Shown piece after piece: positions 52,392 through 61,351 of a stretch of 64,000 nt of DNA. Source of the DNA: Amycolatopsis sp. NBC_00345 (lineage in GTDB: Bacteria > Actinomycetota > Actinomycetes > Mycobacteriales > Pseudonocardiaceae); the NCBI RefSeq assembly GCF_036116635.1, contig NZ_CP107995.1, forward strand, positions 10,044,001 to 10,108,000, in the 5' to 3' direction. The translations under genes and the position numbers were made by a program. Position 1 is the first letter of the stretch; every line of letters begins with the position of its first letter. The notes beneath the pieces were generated by a model, which saw only the letters and a list, made by a program, of their open reading frames with translations, did not search any database and was not told the DNA's origin.

Positions 52392-52886
52392 ATGGCTGAT
52401 TACGAGATCCGGCCGCCGCGCGGTGACGAGTTCGCCGCGCTGGGGGAGGTGACGGTCGAGGCCTACCAGCTCGGCGGCCTACTCGTGGAGGATGTCGGCT
52501 ACGAGGACGAACTGCGCGACGTCTCCCGTCGCGCGGAGCACACCGAGTTGCTGGCCGCCGTGGACGTTTCCGGGCAACTGCTCGGCTCCGTCGCGATGGT
52601 GCACCCGGGCACGAAGTACGCGGAGATCTCGCGGCCGGGTGAGCTGGAGTTCCGGATGCTGGCGGTCGCGACCGCGGCGCAGGGGCGCGGAATCGGCGAG
52701 GCCCTGACGCGTGCCGTGCTGGGGCGCGCGAGTGAGCTGGGTGCCGGCCGGGTCGTGCTGTGCAGCCTCGACCGCATGCGGACCGCCCACCGTCTGTACG
52801 AGCGCATCGGTTTCCACCGGCTCCCGGAACGAGACTGGCAGCCGTTCCCGGATACCACGCTGATCGCATACGGCTACGACCTGTAG
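52392..52886 (+). CDS. GNAT-family N-acetyltransferase
   Basis: 164 residues. ADYEIRPPRGDEFAALGEVTVEAYQLGG start; LGSVAMVHPGTKYAEISRPGELEFRMLAVATAAQGRGIGEALTRAVLGRA contains the acetyl-CoA loop QGRGIG; VLCSLDRMRTAHRLYERIGFHRLPERDWQPFPDTTLIAYGYDL finishes the fold. Substrate unknown. ATG 52392 is 17 bp after the ligA stop, so it may be read through from ligA. Followed by repeat array C. Confidence 0.9.
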   Translation: MADYEIRPPRGDEFAALGEVTVEAYQLGGLLVEDVGYEDELRDVSRRAEHTELLAAVDVSGQLLGSVAMVHPGTKYAEISRPGELEFRMLAVATAAQGRGIGEALTRAVLGRASELGAGRVVLCSLDRMRTAHRLYERIGFHRLPERDWQPFPDTTLIAYGYDL

Positions 52887-53603
52887 CGCGTTGCCGCCCC
52901 TGAGCGGCTTGGCTGCCGCTTGTCGGCAACGGCACCATCTCCTGCGCGGGGTGTCCGCTTTGCCATCTAGTGGCTACGCGTTGCCGCGATTCTGTTGCCG
53001 GCGCAGTAGCCGCCAGTTGCCGGATTGCGAGTTTCCGGCTGCTGTCGCCCCTCGTTGGCGATGCGCGAACCGTTGCCGTCCAGGAGCGACGCGCACGCAG
53101 GTACCTGAATCCCGCGTTCGTCAGCTGATGGTCATGCCACGACCTGGGTTCGCCCTCCAGCGGCGGCGACTGGCTGGCGCTTGTCGCCCAATAGTGATCG
53201 CTGGGTGCTGTTCGCCGTCCAGCGGCGAGGGCCGGGCACGCTCCTCGCCTTCCCATGACGAGGGCTGGGCACCGGTCGTCATTTGGCGGCGACGGCCGAT
53301 TGGCGCCGCCGTCTTAGTGGTGGCTGCTGGCTACTGGTCGCCCTCAGCGGCGACGGCGGGGTGGCGTTGCGCTCCAGCGGCGAGCACCAGTTGGCGCGAC
53401 TTTCCGGTGGTGATGACCAGCTGGCGCTCGCCGTCTGGTGACGATGGCCGATGAGCGTTCGCCTTCTGGCGGCGAAGGTCGGGTTGTCATTCGCCATTCA
53501 ACGGCGATGACCAGCTGGCGCTTGTCGTCCAGTGGCGACGACCAGCAGCGGCGACGACCGGCCAGGCCCTCCACCGCCGGGTGGGCGCCCCGAATGGTGG
53601 CCG
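52887..53603. repeat. Repeat array C: ~31-bp degenerate repeats between convergent genes
   Basis: 717 bp without a gene. Clear units from about 53150 to 53575, for example four consecutive ones starting GATGACCAGCTGGCGC, GATGGCCGATGAGCG, GAAGGTCGGGTTG and GATGACCAGCTGGCGC at 31-32 bp spacing, each holding CGCC-N5-GGCGA. The first 250 bp are looser copies. Flanking genes converge. Confidence 0.8.
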
Positions 53604-54257
53604 TCAGCCGTCCAAGACAACGGCGACGATGCCGGCGAAGTGGGCCAGGCGGGCGACCTCCGCGGCGCGGAAGTTCGGGCCGCCCGGGCGGGCGACGAGC
53701 AGGGCCTTGCCCGGCTTGCCGAGCGGCGTGGCCGCCAGTTCGGTGCCGAGCTCCTTCCACGTCTCCGGGATCCAGTCCTCCTCGCCGTCCAGCACGGTGG
53801 CGCGTTCCAGCGGCAGCCACGGCAGGTCGGTGAACGGGTTCTCCGGCGCGGCGCTCGACGAGGCGAGGCGGCGGGTGCCCGACTCGGCGTGCTCGACGAC
53901 CACGGCCCAGCCCGCGCGGATGATCTTCGGCACGCCCTCGGCCAGCAGGTCGAGGCCGGATTTGGGCTGCGCGGCGATCTCCTCGACCAGCTCAAGCTCG
54001 CGATGCGTGTCGAGGACCCCCGCGTACGGGCGCACGGCGTCCACCTCGACGCCTTCGATGCTCTCGGCCGCCGTGATGAGCGCGTCCGGCAGACGGCCGG
54101 ACGGGAGCTCCACCACGAGGTCGTCGATGGCGACCCCGCCGCCGCGTTCCACCACGTCGACGCTGAGGATGTCGGCGCCGACCGTGCCGAGCGCGGTCGC
54201 AACGGCGCCGAGGGTGCCGGGTGAGTCCGGAAGCTGGACCCGGAGCAGGAACGACAC
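53604..54257 (-). CDS. ACT-domain amino-acid-binding protein, Rv3013 homologue
   Basis: 217 residues. N-terminal ACT domain: SFLLRVQLPDSPGTLGAVATALGTVGADILSVDVVERGGGVAIDDLVVELPSGRLPDALITAAESIEGVEVDAVRPYAG. The rest is a beta-rich domain (AGWAVVVEHAESGTRRLASS, KALLVARPGGPNFRAAEVARLAHFAGIVAVVLDG) of unknown role. ACT modules bind amino acids and regulate enzymes, but no enzyme domain is attached. Starts GTG 54260 and 54257 adjoin; GAGAGGGG spacing favours 54257. It sits between ligA and gatCAB, as Rv3013 does in M. tuberculosis. Confidence 0.88.
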   Translation of the reverse strand: MSFLLRVQLPDSPGTLGAVATALGTVGADILSVDVVERGGGVAIDDLVVELPSGRLPDALITAAESIEGVEVDAVRPYAGVLDTHRELELVEEIAAQPKSGLDLLAEGVPKIIRAGWAVVVEHAESGTRRLASSSAAPENPFTDLPWLPLERATVLDGEEDWIPETWKELGTELAATPLGKPGKALLVARPGGPNFRAAEVARLAHFAGIVAVVLDG

Positions 54258-54490
54258 CACGCGCCCCTCTCGCCTCAAGCGTTCCAGCCTTGCCGTGGAA
54301 CGCGCGTGCCGGCCGCCGATTGTGACAGACCGGGCAGTGGATGGGGACCGCTGTCCGGCGAGCGGGACACCAGCGGGGCACCCTCGCCCCGGGCCCGCCC
54401 GGCGATAACCCGGTCGAGCTCGCCGACGCCGTCACCATAGACTTGCAGCTTCCGACCGCACCCGCACAGCACAACCCGGGAGTCACCCGC

Positions 54491-54790
54491 GTGCCCAACA
54501 TTTCCCGAGACGAGGTCGCGCACCTCGCCAAGCTGGCCAGGCTGGCCGTGACCGACGACGAGCTGGACGTCTTCGCGGGCCAGCTCGACCAGATCCTGGA
54601 CTCGGTGGCGAAGGTGAGCGAGGTCGCCGCGGAGGATGTCCCGCCGACCTCGCACGCCGTGCCGCTGACCAACGTCTTCCGTGACGACGTGGTCCAGCCC
54701 AGCCTCACGCAGCAGCAGGCACTGGCCGGTGCGCCGGCCGCCGAGGAGGGCCGGTTCCGGGTGCCGCGGATTCTGGGAGAAGAGCAGTGA
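54491..54790 (+). CDS. gatC: Asp/Glu-tRNA amidotransferase subunit C
   Basis: 99 residues. ISRDEVAHLAKLARLAVTDDELDVFAGQLDQILDSVAKVSEVAAEDVPPTSHAVPLTNVFRDDVVQPSLTQQQALAGAP is the full GatC pattern that wraps between GatA and GatB. GTG 54491 gives the standard length; 50 codons upstream are open but low-complexity. The gatA start overlaps its stop (GTGA). First gene of gatCAB. Confidence 0.95.
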   Translation: MPNISRDEVAHLAKLARLAVTDDELDVFAGQLDQILDSVAKVSEVAAEDVPPTSHAVPLTNVFRDDVVQPSLTQQQALAGAPAAEEGRFRVPRILGEEQ

Positions 54791-56304
54791 GTGAACTCGT
54801 CAAGCTGACCGCCGCCGAGCTGGCGGCGAAGATCCACGCGCGTGAGGTGTCCGCCGTCGAGGTCGCCCAGGCGCACCTGGACCGGATCGCCGAGGTGGAC
54901 GAGCACGTCCACGCGTTCCTGCACGTCGACACCGAGGGCGCGCTGGGCGCGGCCAAGAACGTCGACGAGCAGCTGGCCGCCGGCGACCAGCCCGCATCGC
55001 CGCTGGCCGGCGTGCCGCTGGCGCTGAAGGACGTCCTGACCACGAAGGGCATCCCCACCACGGTGGGCTCGCGCACGCTCGAGGGCTGGCTCCCGCCGTA
55101 CGACGCGACGGTCACGCGCAGGCTGCGCGAAGCCGGCGTCGTCATCCTCGGCAAGACGAACATGGACGAGTTCGCGATGGGCTCGTCCACGGAGAACTCG
55201 GCTTTCGGCCCGACGCACAACCCGTGGGACCACGCGCGAATCCCGGGCGGCTCCGGCGGCGGCTCGTCCGCGTCGATCGCCGCGTTCGAGGCCGCGCTGG
55301 CCATCGGCACCGACACCGGCGGCTCGATCCGCCAGCCCGGCGCCGTCACCGGCACTGTCGGCGTGAAGCCGACGTACGGCGGCGTCTCGCGTTACGGCCT
55401 CGTCGCCTTCTCGTCGTCGCTCGACCAGGCCGGCCCGTGCGCGCGCACGGTGCTGGACGCCGCGCTGCTGCACGAGGTCATCGCCGGCTACGACCCGATG
55501 GACTCGACGTCCATCAAGGCCCCGGTTCCGCCCGTCGCCGCGGCTGCGCGCGAGGGGGCCAACGGCGACCTCAAGGGTGTCCGCGTCGGTGTCGTCAAGG
55601 AGTTCAGCGGCGACGGCTACCAGGGCGGCGTCCTGCGCTCGTTCCAGGCCGCGGTCGAGCAGCTGCGCGCGCTCGGCGCCGAGATCGTCGAGGTGTCGTG
55701 CCCGCACTTCACCTACGCGCTGCCCGCGTACTACTTGATCGCGCCGAGCGAGGCGTCGTCGAACCTGGCCAGGTTCGACGCCATGCGCTACGGCCTGCGC
55801 GTGTCCGACGACGGTTCGCACAGCGCCGAAGAGGTCATGTCGCTGACCCGCGAAAAGGGCTTCGGCGCGGAGGTGAAGCGCCGGATCATGCTGGGCACGT
55901 ACGCGCTGTCGTCGGGTTACTACGACGCCTACTACGGCTCCGCGCAGAAGGTCCGCACGCTCATCACGCAGGACTTCTCCGACGCCTTCGGCAAGGTGGA
56001 CGTGCTCGTGTCGCCGACCACGCCGACCACGGCGTTCAAGATCGGCGAGCGCGTGGACGACCCGATGGCGATGTACCTCGCCGACCTGTGCACCATCCCG
56101 TCGAACCTCGCGGGCAACGCCGCCATGAGCGTCCCGAGTGGACTGTCCGACGAGGACGGCCTGCCGGTCGGCCTGCAGATCATGGCCCCGGCGCTCGCCG
56201 ACGACCGGCTCTACCGCGTCGGCGCCGCCTACGAGGCCGCGCGCGACGCCGCCGCCGGCGGATCGCTCGTGCACAAGGTCCCGGAGCTGGGAGGAACGAA
56301 GTGA
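54787..56304 (+). CDS. gatA: Asp/Glu-tRNA amidotransferase subunit A (amidase)
   Basis: 505 residues, amidase-signature family. Catalytic Lys-cisSer-Ser: LALKDVLTTKGIPTT (Lys near 81), PGGSSGGSSASIAAFEAALAIGTDTGGSIRQPGAVTG (Ser pair near 157 and 181). LVAFSSSLDQAGPCAR and VGLQIMAPALADDRLYRVGAAYE complete it. Releases ammonia from glutamine for GatB. The complex converts Glu-tRNA(Gln) and/or Asp-tRNA(Asn) to the amidated forms. GTG start overlapping gatC, and the gatB GTG overlaps its own stop. In M. tuberculosis pfkA lies between gatA and gatB; here it does not. Confidence 0.97.
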   Translation: MSELVKLTAAELAAKIHAREVSAVEVAQAHLDRIAEVDEHVHAFLHVDTEGALGAAKNVDEQLAAGDQPASPLAGVPLALKDVLTTKGIPTTVGSRTLEGWLPPYDATVTRRLREAGVVILGKTNMDEFAMGSSTENSAFGPTHNPWDHARIPGGSGGGSSASIAAFEAALAIGTDTGGSIRQPGAVTGTVGVKPTYGGVSRYGLVAFSSSLDQAGPCARTVLDAALLHEVIAGYDPMDSTSIKAPVPPVAAAAREGANGDLKGVRVGVVKEFSGDGYQGGVLRSFQAAVEQLRALGAEIVEVSCPHFTYALPAYYLIAPSEASSNLARFDAMRYGLRVSDDGSHSAEEVMSLTREKGFGAEVKRRIMLGTYALSSGYYDAYYGSAQKVRTLITQDFSDAFGKVDVLVSPTTPTTAFKIGERVDDPMAMYLADLCTIPSNLAGNAAMSVPSGLSDEDGLPVGLQIMAPALADDRLYRVGAAYEAARDAAAGGSLVHKVPELGGTK

Positions 56305-57806
56305 CTGCCGTGGCCGAGTTGATGGACTACGCCGACGTCGTCGAGCGGTTCGACCCGGTGCTCGGGCTCGAGGTCCACGTGGAGCTCAGCACGAACACGA
56401 AGATGTTCTGCGGCTGCGCCAACGAGTTCGGCGGCGAGCCGAACACCAAGGTCTGCCCCACCTGCCTGGGCCTGCCCGGCTCGCTGCCGGTCGTCAACGG
56501 CAAGGGCGTGGAGGGCGCGATCCGCATCGGCCTCGCACTCAACTGCGAGATCGCCGAGTGGTGCCGGTTCGCCCGGAAGAACTACTTCTACCCGGACCAG
56601 CCGAAGAACTTCCAGACCTCGCAGTACGACGAGCCGATCGCCTTCAACGGCTACCTCGACGTCACGCTGGACGACGGCGAGGTCGTGCGCGTGGAGATCG
56701 AGCGCGCGCACATGGAGGAGGACACCGGCAAGTCGCTGCACGTGGGCGGCGCGACCGGCCGGATCCACGGCGCGGACTACTCGCTGCTGGACTACAACCG
56801 CGCGGGCGTGCCGCTGATCGAGATCGTCACTAAGCCGATCGAGGGCACCGGCGAGCGGGCGCCCGAGGTCGCGCGGGCGTACGTCAGCGCGTTGCGGGAC
56901 CTGCTGAGCGCGCTCGACGTGTCCGACGTCCGGATGGACCAGGGCTCGCTGCGCTGCGACGCGAACGTGTCGCTGATGGCCAAGGACGCCACCGAATTCG
57001 GCACGCGGACCGAGACGAAAAACGTCAACTCTCTGCGCAGCGTCGAGCGCGCCGTGCGGTACGAGATGACGCGCCAGGCGGCCATTCTCGCCGGCGGCGG
57101 CTCGATCAAGCAGGAGACGCGGCACTTCCAGGAGGCCGACGGCACCACGTCCGGCGGGCGCACCAAGGAGACCGCGGAGGACTACCGGTACTTCCCGGAG
57201 CCCGACCTGGTGCCGATCGCCCCCTCGCGCGAGTGGGTCGAGGAACTGCGCGCGACGCTGCCGGAAATGCCGTCCGAGCGGCGCAAGCGCATCCAGACCG
57301 AGTGGAGCCTGTCCGACGAGGCCCTGCGCGACCTGCTGAACGTGGGCGCCGTCGACCTCGTCGCGGCCACGGTCGAGGCCGGCGCGTCGCCGGACGAGGC
57401 CCGCGGCTGGTGGGTCAACACGCTCGCCCAGGAGGCCAACTCGCGTGAGGTGGAGCTCGCCGACCTGGCGATCACGCCGGCGCAGCTGGCCGAGGTCATC
57501 GCGCTGGTGTCCTCCGGCGAGCTGACGAACAAGCTCGCCAAGGAGGTCGTCCAGGGCGTCCTCGCGGGCGAGGGCTCGCCGCGCGAGGTCGTGGAGAAGC
57601 GCGGACTGAAGGTCGTCTCCGACGACTCCGCGCTGCTCGTCGCCGTGGACGAGGCGCTGGCCGCGCAGCCGGACATCGCGGACAAGATCCGCGGTGGCAA
57701 GGTCGCCGCGGCGGGCGCGATCGTCGGCGCGGTCATGAAGGCGACCAAGGGGCAGGCCGACGCCAAGCGCGTCCGCGAGCTGATCATCGAGCGCGTTGGT
57801 TCCTGA
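56301..57806 (+). CDS. gatB: Asp/Glu-tRNA amidotransferase subunit B
   Basis: 501 residues. VLGLEVHVELSTNTKMFCGCANEFGGEPNTKVCPTCLGLPGSLPVVN has the zinc cysteines; NYFYPDQPKNFQTSQYDEPI, RAHMEEDTGKSLH, SLLDYNRAGVPLIEIVT, DVSDVRMDQGSLRCDANVSL are kinase-like active-site blocks, and TRTETKNVNSLRSVERAV follows; the tail has the YqeY-type helical domain (LTNKLAKEVVQGVLAGEG). Phosphorylates the tRNA-bound Glu/Asp and adds ammonia. GTG 56301 after GGGAGGAACGAA. Confidence 0.97.
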   Translation: MTAVAELMDYADVVERFDPVLGLEVHVELSTNTKMFCGCANEFGGEPNTKVCPTCLGLPGSLPVVNGKGVEGAIRIGLALNCEIAEWCRFARKNYFYPDQPKNFQTSQYDEPIAFNGYLDVTLDDGEVVRVEIERAHMEEDTGKSLHVGGATGRIHGADYSLLDYNRAGVPLIEIVTKPIEGTGERAPEVARAYVSALRDLLSALDVSDVRMDQGSLRCDANVSLMAKDATEFGTRTETKNVNSLRSVERAVRYEMTRQAAILAGGGSIKQETRHFQEADGTTSGGRTKETAEDYRYFPEPDLVPIAPSREWVEELRATLPEMPSERRKRIQTEWSLSDEALRDLLNVGAVDLVAATVEAGASPDEARGWWVNTLAQEANSREVELADLAITPAQLAEVIALVSSGELTNKLAKEVVQGVLAGEGSPREVVEKRGLKVVSDDSALLVAVDEALAAQPDIADKIRGGKVAAAGAIVGAVMKATKGQADAKRVRELIIERVGS

Positions 57807-58328
57807 GTGTCGTTCTCCGTCAAACGTGTCACCTGGCGCGAGTGGCTCGGCCTGGCGGCCGGGCTGCTCGCGCTGGGCTCGCTCTTCCTGCCGTGGACGA
57901 CGCTGACCGCGGACACGGCCACGCCGGACGTGCGCGACGCCTTCACATCGCTCCCTCACGGCGACGTCGTGCGGTCGGCGTGGAACGCGGATTTCTTCTC
58001 GTGGTTCCCGCCGTTCGTGCTACTGCTCGCCGGCGTGGCGGTGGTGCTTTTCGGGCAGGTGACGAAGGTGCGGACCAGCGGCCTGCCGCACCTGTGGCTC
58101 GTCGCCGGTCTCGGGGCGCTGCTGCTGATGGTCATCGGCTGGACCACACTCGACTGGATCTTCGACAGCGACCAGCGCGCCTTCCTGCAGACCGCCGGCG
58201 TCGAGATCAACGCCGGGATCGGGCGGTACCTGGGGCTGCTCTTCGCGGTGGTCTCGGTGGTGGCGGCTGTCCTGGACATCCGCGCTGCTCGCGCCGAAGC
58301 CCGAGCCCCACGCCCTCGTCGTTCCTGA
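57807..58328 (+). CDS. Integral membrane protein, four helices
   Basis: 173 residues starting with GTG directly after the gatB stop. Helices: EWLGLAAGLLALGSLFLPW (about 13-31), FFSWFPPFVLLLAGVAVVLFGQV, LPHLWLVAGLGALLLMVIGWTTLDWIF, and GIGRYLGLLFAVVSVVAAVLDI; short basic C-terminus. The pattern is that of actinobacterial hypothetical membrane proteins often found after gatB; no function known. Probably in the gatCAB transcript. Confidence 0.82.
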   Translation: MSFSVKRVTWREWLGLAAGLLALGSLFLPWTTLTADTATPDVRDAFTSLPHGDVVRSAWNADFFSWFPPFVLLLAGVAVVLFGQVTKVRTSGLPHLWLVAGLGALLLMVIGWTTLDWIFDSDQRAFLQTAGVEINAGIGRYLGLLFAVVSVVAAVLDIRAARAEARAPRPRRS

Positions 58329-59021
58329 GTGGCGACGCTCCGGCGATGCCGTAGCCCTTGGCTGGCGAGCGTTGCCGATCGTTGTTGCCGTTGACTGGCG
58401 AGGCCTCGCTGATTGTTGTCACCCTTGGTCGGCGACGTCCGGCTGAGCTGCGTCGTCTCTCGCCGGAACGGCTGTGTTCGCTCAGTGGCGACACCCTCGT
58501 GCCGCGCGGCAGCGGTGCTTGGCGTTGCCGACGAGCGGCGACGGTCGGTCGTCGGCAACCGGCGATAGCTGGGGAGTAGCCGCCAGATGGTGATGATCAG
58601 GATGTCGCCAATCGGCGACGATCAGACTGGCCCGCAAACCTAGCCGGTGTGCCGACTTGCCACTGAGCGGCGATGCCCGGTTCGCCGCTGATCGGCGACG
58701 TCCGGGGTTGCCGTCAATCGGCGATTTCCGGACTTGCCGCCAACTGGCGACGATCAGGCTGGTCGCCAACTGGCGATGCCCGGACTTGCCCCTAACCGGC
58801 GATGTCCGGGCTGGCCGCCAACCAGCGATGCCTGGACCCGCCGCGAACTGGTGACCGCCAGATTGCTGCTGACCGGCGACGTCTGAAGGGGTCGTCGCCA
58901 GTGGGCAACGGGGAAGGCGCCCGGCCGTCGATCGCCGGGGGAGGAGTTGCCGGTACCAAGCGGTCCAGGTCCTGACCAGGCAATCGCCAGTGGCGGGCGA
59001 CAAGAAGACCACCAGGGCAGC
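58329..59021. repeat. Repeat array D: 26-bp degenerate repeats between convergent genes
   Basis: About ten units of 26 bp from roughly 58655 to 58890, such as TTGCCGTCAATCGGCGAT then TTCCGGAC, and TTGCCCCTAACCGGCGAT then GTCCGGGC. Each unit contains GCCG-N5-CGGCGA followed by TCCGG. The 58330-58650 part has looser copies. Flanking genes converge. Confidence 0.85.
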
Positions 59022-60230
59022 TCAGTCCTTGCCCTGCCCGCCGTTGGTCTGGCTGATGGTGATGAGCACGACGCGGTCGTCACTGGAGACGGGTTTGCCG
59101 CCGTCCTTGTTGGTGGTGCCCGCGACGGCCACCTGGGGGTTGATCATGCCCATGCCGGCGAGGCGGCCGTACGTCGTGGGGGGCTTGCCCTTGCCGTCGA
59201 GGCTGATGGTGGGCTTGCCGGTGACGGCGCCGTCCGCGTTGACCGGCAGGTTCTGCAAGCCGCCCGACGAGGCGACGGCGAGGATGCCGTTCGCGTCGAT
59301 GAAGTCCGCGCAGCCGCCGACGCCCGGTTTGTCCGGCCACGTCCACGCGGGCACCGTGAGCTGCTGGCCCGCCTGGACGCGGTAGACGGCGTCGGCGCTG
59401 CCCGGCTGGTCGGTGACCCACAGGCGTTTGCCGTCGGCGGAGCCGCAGATGCCGCCAGGGGCGTGGAGGCCGGAGGCGAACACCGCGGAGCTCGGCGTCG
59501 GGTTGTCGGCGGCGGGCTTGCCGGAGGTGTCGATCCGCAGGATTTTGCCCGCGAGCGAATTCGCGTCGGCGGCCGCCGACGGGTTGCCCGCGTCGCCCGT
59601 CGCGACGAGAAGCGCGCCACGGCCGTCGCTCGCCAATGCGCCGCGGTTGCCCGTCGTGCCCTTCGGGATGCCGGTGAGCACGGCCTTCGGCGCCTGGCCC
59701 TTCGCGAAGCGCACGACGCGGTTGTCCGTGGCCGTCGTCACGTACGCGAACACGAGCTGGTCCTCGACGTAGCTGGGCGAAAGCGCCAGCCCGGTCAGAC
59801 CGCCGTCGCCGGTGGCCTGGACGTCGAGCTGCGCGAACGTCGTCGCGTCGTGGCCCGCGGTGGCGAGCAGGACGCGGCCGGACTTCCGCTCGCCGGCGAG
59901 GGCGCTGGGCGTGGTGCCGTCGCCGGGCAGCCCGGCCACGGCCGCGACGGTGTCCAGGCAGGTGGCGATCACGGCCTTGTCGAAGTCCTTGCAGCCCTGT
60001 GGCGGCGGGACCGGCGTCGGCGGCTGCTGCGACCCGCCCGGGTTGCCGGGGCCAGCCCCGGAATCGTCGCCGGGGCCCTGGACCTGCGGGGGCGACTCGG
60101 GGCTGGGGACGGGCGCGGGGCTGAACGTCTGGCCCGCGGCGCTGTCGTCGAACCGGGCACAGCCGGAAAGCAGGAGACCGCCGCAGGCCAGCAGGGCCAG
60201 CGGCGAGGACCACCGGTACCGGGTACGCAC
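59022..60230 (-). CDS. LppZ-like lipoprotein with sugar-dehydrogenase (PQQ-type) beta-propeller
   Basis: 402 residues from GTG 60230 (20 upstream codons are open). Signal and lipobox: LALLACGGLLLSGC, so it is lipid-anchored outside the membrane. A Pro/Gly/Ser linker (about 30-75) leads to a glucose/sorbosone-dehydrogenase-like propeller: GLTGLALSPSYVEDQLVFAYVTTATDNRVVRF, GNRGALASDGRGALLVATGDAGNPSAAAD, AGKILRIDTSGKP, SGLHAPGGICGSADGKRLWVTDQ. The family's catalytic His is not obvious in the first blade, so enzyme activity is uncertain. Rv3006 (lppZ) holds the same place beside doxX in M. tuberculosis. Confidence 0.87.
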   Translation of the reverse strand: MRTRYRWSSPLALLACGGLLLSGCARFDDSAAGQTFSPAPVPSPESPPQVQGPGDDSGAGPGNPGGSQQPPTPVPPPQGCKDFDKAVIATCLDTVAAVAGLPGDGTTPSALAGERKSGRVLLATAGHDATTFAQLDVQATGDGGLTGLALSPSYVEDQLVFAYVTTATDNRVVRFAKGQAPKAVLTGIPKGTTGNRGALASDGRGALLVATGDAGNPSAAADANSLAGKILRIDTSGKPAADNPTPSSAVFASGLHAPGGICGSADGKRLWVTDQPGSADAVYRVQAGQQLTVPAWTWPDKPGVGGCADFIDANGILAVASSGGLQNLPVNADGAVTGKPTISLDGKGKPPTTYGRLAGMGMINPQVAVAGTTNKDGGKPVSSDDRVVLITISQTNGGQGKD

Positions 60231-60272
60231 GGTGACCCAGCCTAGGTGGCGCCGCGTGAGCCACAGGTAAGT

Positions 60273-60300
60273 GGTTACCGTGGTGATCATGACCGTAACC
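60273..60300. promoter_or_regulatory. Inverted repeat over the 2-hydroxyacid dehydrogenase start
   Basis: GGTTAC (60273-60278) and GTAACC (60295-60300) flank the ATG at 60289. 6-bp perfect arms 16 bp apart; could be an operator or mRNA hairpin that hides the start. Weak evidence. Confidence 0.35.
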
Positions 60301-61197
60301 GTGCTGGTCCCCGATGACGAGGGCGTCGCCGCGCTCTCGGAGGTCCCGCTCGTGCAGGCCGTGCGCTACCAATGGGGCGATCCGGCGCCGACGGAAGCCT
60401 CGAAGGCGGAAGTGCTCATCCCCGGCCGTCACCCGGCGGGCGACGAGCTGTGGCGCGAGCTGCCGAACCTCAAGCTGATCCAACTACTGACGGCGGGCGC
60501 CGACGACTGGATCGGCAAAGTCCCCGAGGGCGTTCTCCTCTCGACGTGCCGCGGCGCGCACGGCGGCAGCATGGCCGAGTGGGTCGTCGCGGTGCTGCTG
60601 TCGATGCACCGGCAGTTGGACGTCTTCGCCGACGCACAACGAGAAGCGCGTTGGACGCGGTTCTCGGCCGACACGCTGCAAGGCAAGCACGTGCTCGTCA
60701 TCGGCGCCGGCGATCTCGGCCGGCAACTACGGCGGCGACTCGAACCGTTCGACGCGCGCTGCACGATGGTCGGCATGTCCGCGCGCGACGGTGTGCACGG
60801 CGTCGAGGAGCTGCCGGACCTGTTGCCGGTGCACGACGTCGTGGTGCTGATGGTCCCCCTCACGTCGCGTACGCGCGGCATGGTCGACGCGGAGTTCCTC
60901 GCCGCGATGCAGGACGGCGCAGTGCTGGTCAACGCCGCGCGCGGCCCCGTCGTGGCCACCGACGCGCTGGTTGCCGAACTGGCCGCGGGACGGCTACGCG
61001 CTGCCCTCGACGTCACCGACCCCGAACCGCTGCCGCCGGAACACCCCCTGTGGTCGGTGCCGGGCCTGCTGCTGACGCCGCACATCGGCGGGACGGTGAG
61101 CGGGGGCCGCCGCCGCTCGTACGCCGTCGCCGCGGCCGAGATCGCGCGGTACGCCGGCGGCGAGCTACCGGACAACCTGGTGCACGGGGAGTACTGA
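60289..61197 (+). CDS. D-isomer-specific 2-hydroxyacid dehydrogenase family protein
   Basis: 302 residues. Substrate domain KLIQLLTAGADDWIGKVPEGVLLSTCRGAHGGSMAEWVVAVLLSM; NAD motif GKHVLVIGAGDLGRQLRRRLEPF (GxGxxG, about 130-145); VVLMVPLTSRTRGMVDAEFLAAMQDGAVLVNAARGPVVATDAL with the catalytic Arg; then ALDVTDPEPLPPEHPLW and LLTPHIGG with the catalytic His. Reduces 2-oxo acids or oxidises D-2-hydroxy acids; substrate unknown. ATG 60289. Divergent from the LppZ-like gene. Confidence 0.9.
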   Translation: MTVTVLVPDDEGVAALSEVPLVQAVRYQWGDPAPTEASKAEVLIPGRHPAGDELWRELPNLKLIQLLTAGADDWIGKVPEGVLLSTCRGAHGGSMAEWVVAVLLSMHRQLDVFADAQREARWTRFSADTLQGKHVLVIGAGDLGRQLRRRLEPFDARCTMVGMSARDGVHGVEELPDLLPVHDVVVLMVPLTSRTRGMVDAEFLAAMQDGAVLVNAARGPVVATDALVAELAAGRLRAALDVTDPEPLPPEHPLWSVPGLLLTPHIGGTVSGGRRRSYAVAAAEIARYAGGELPDNLVHGEY

Positions 61198-61351
61198 ATT
61201 CGCCCGCTTGACGTCGAGATGGTGTGAGGAGGGAGACGAGGCGGTGTCGTACGCGGTGTGGACCGGTTCAGTGGACCGGTTCAGTGGAAAGGGGTCCCTG
61301 ACCTCGGCGTGCTCGCTCGCGGCCGGGCGCGTCATCGCCTAATCTTCGCGC

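Noticed and set aside
53992..56274. A 760-codon minus-strand open frame
   Set aside because: Antisense to gatC/gatA and composed of Arg/Val/His-rich shadow sequence.
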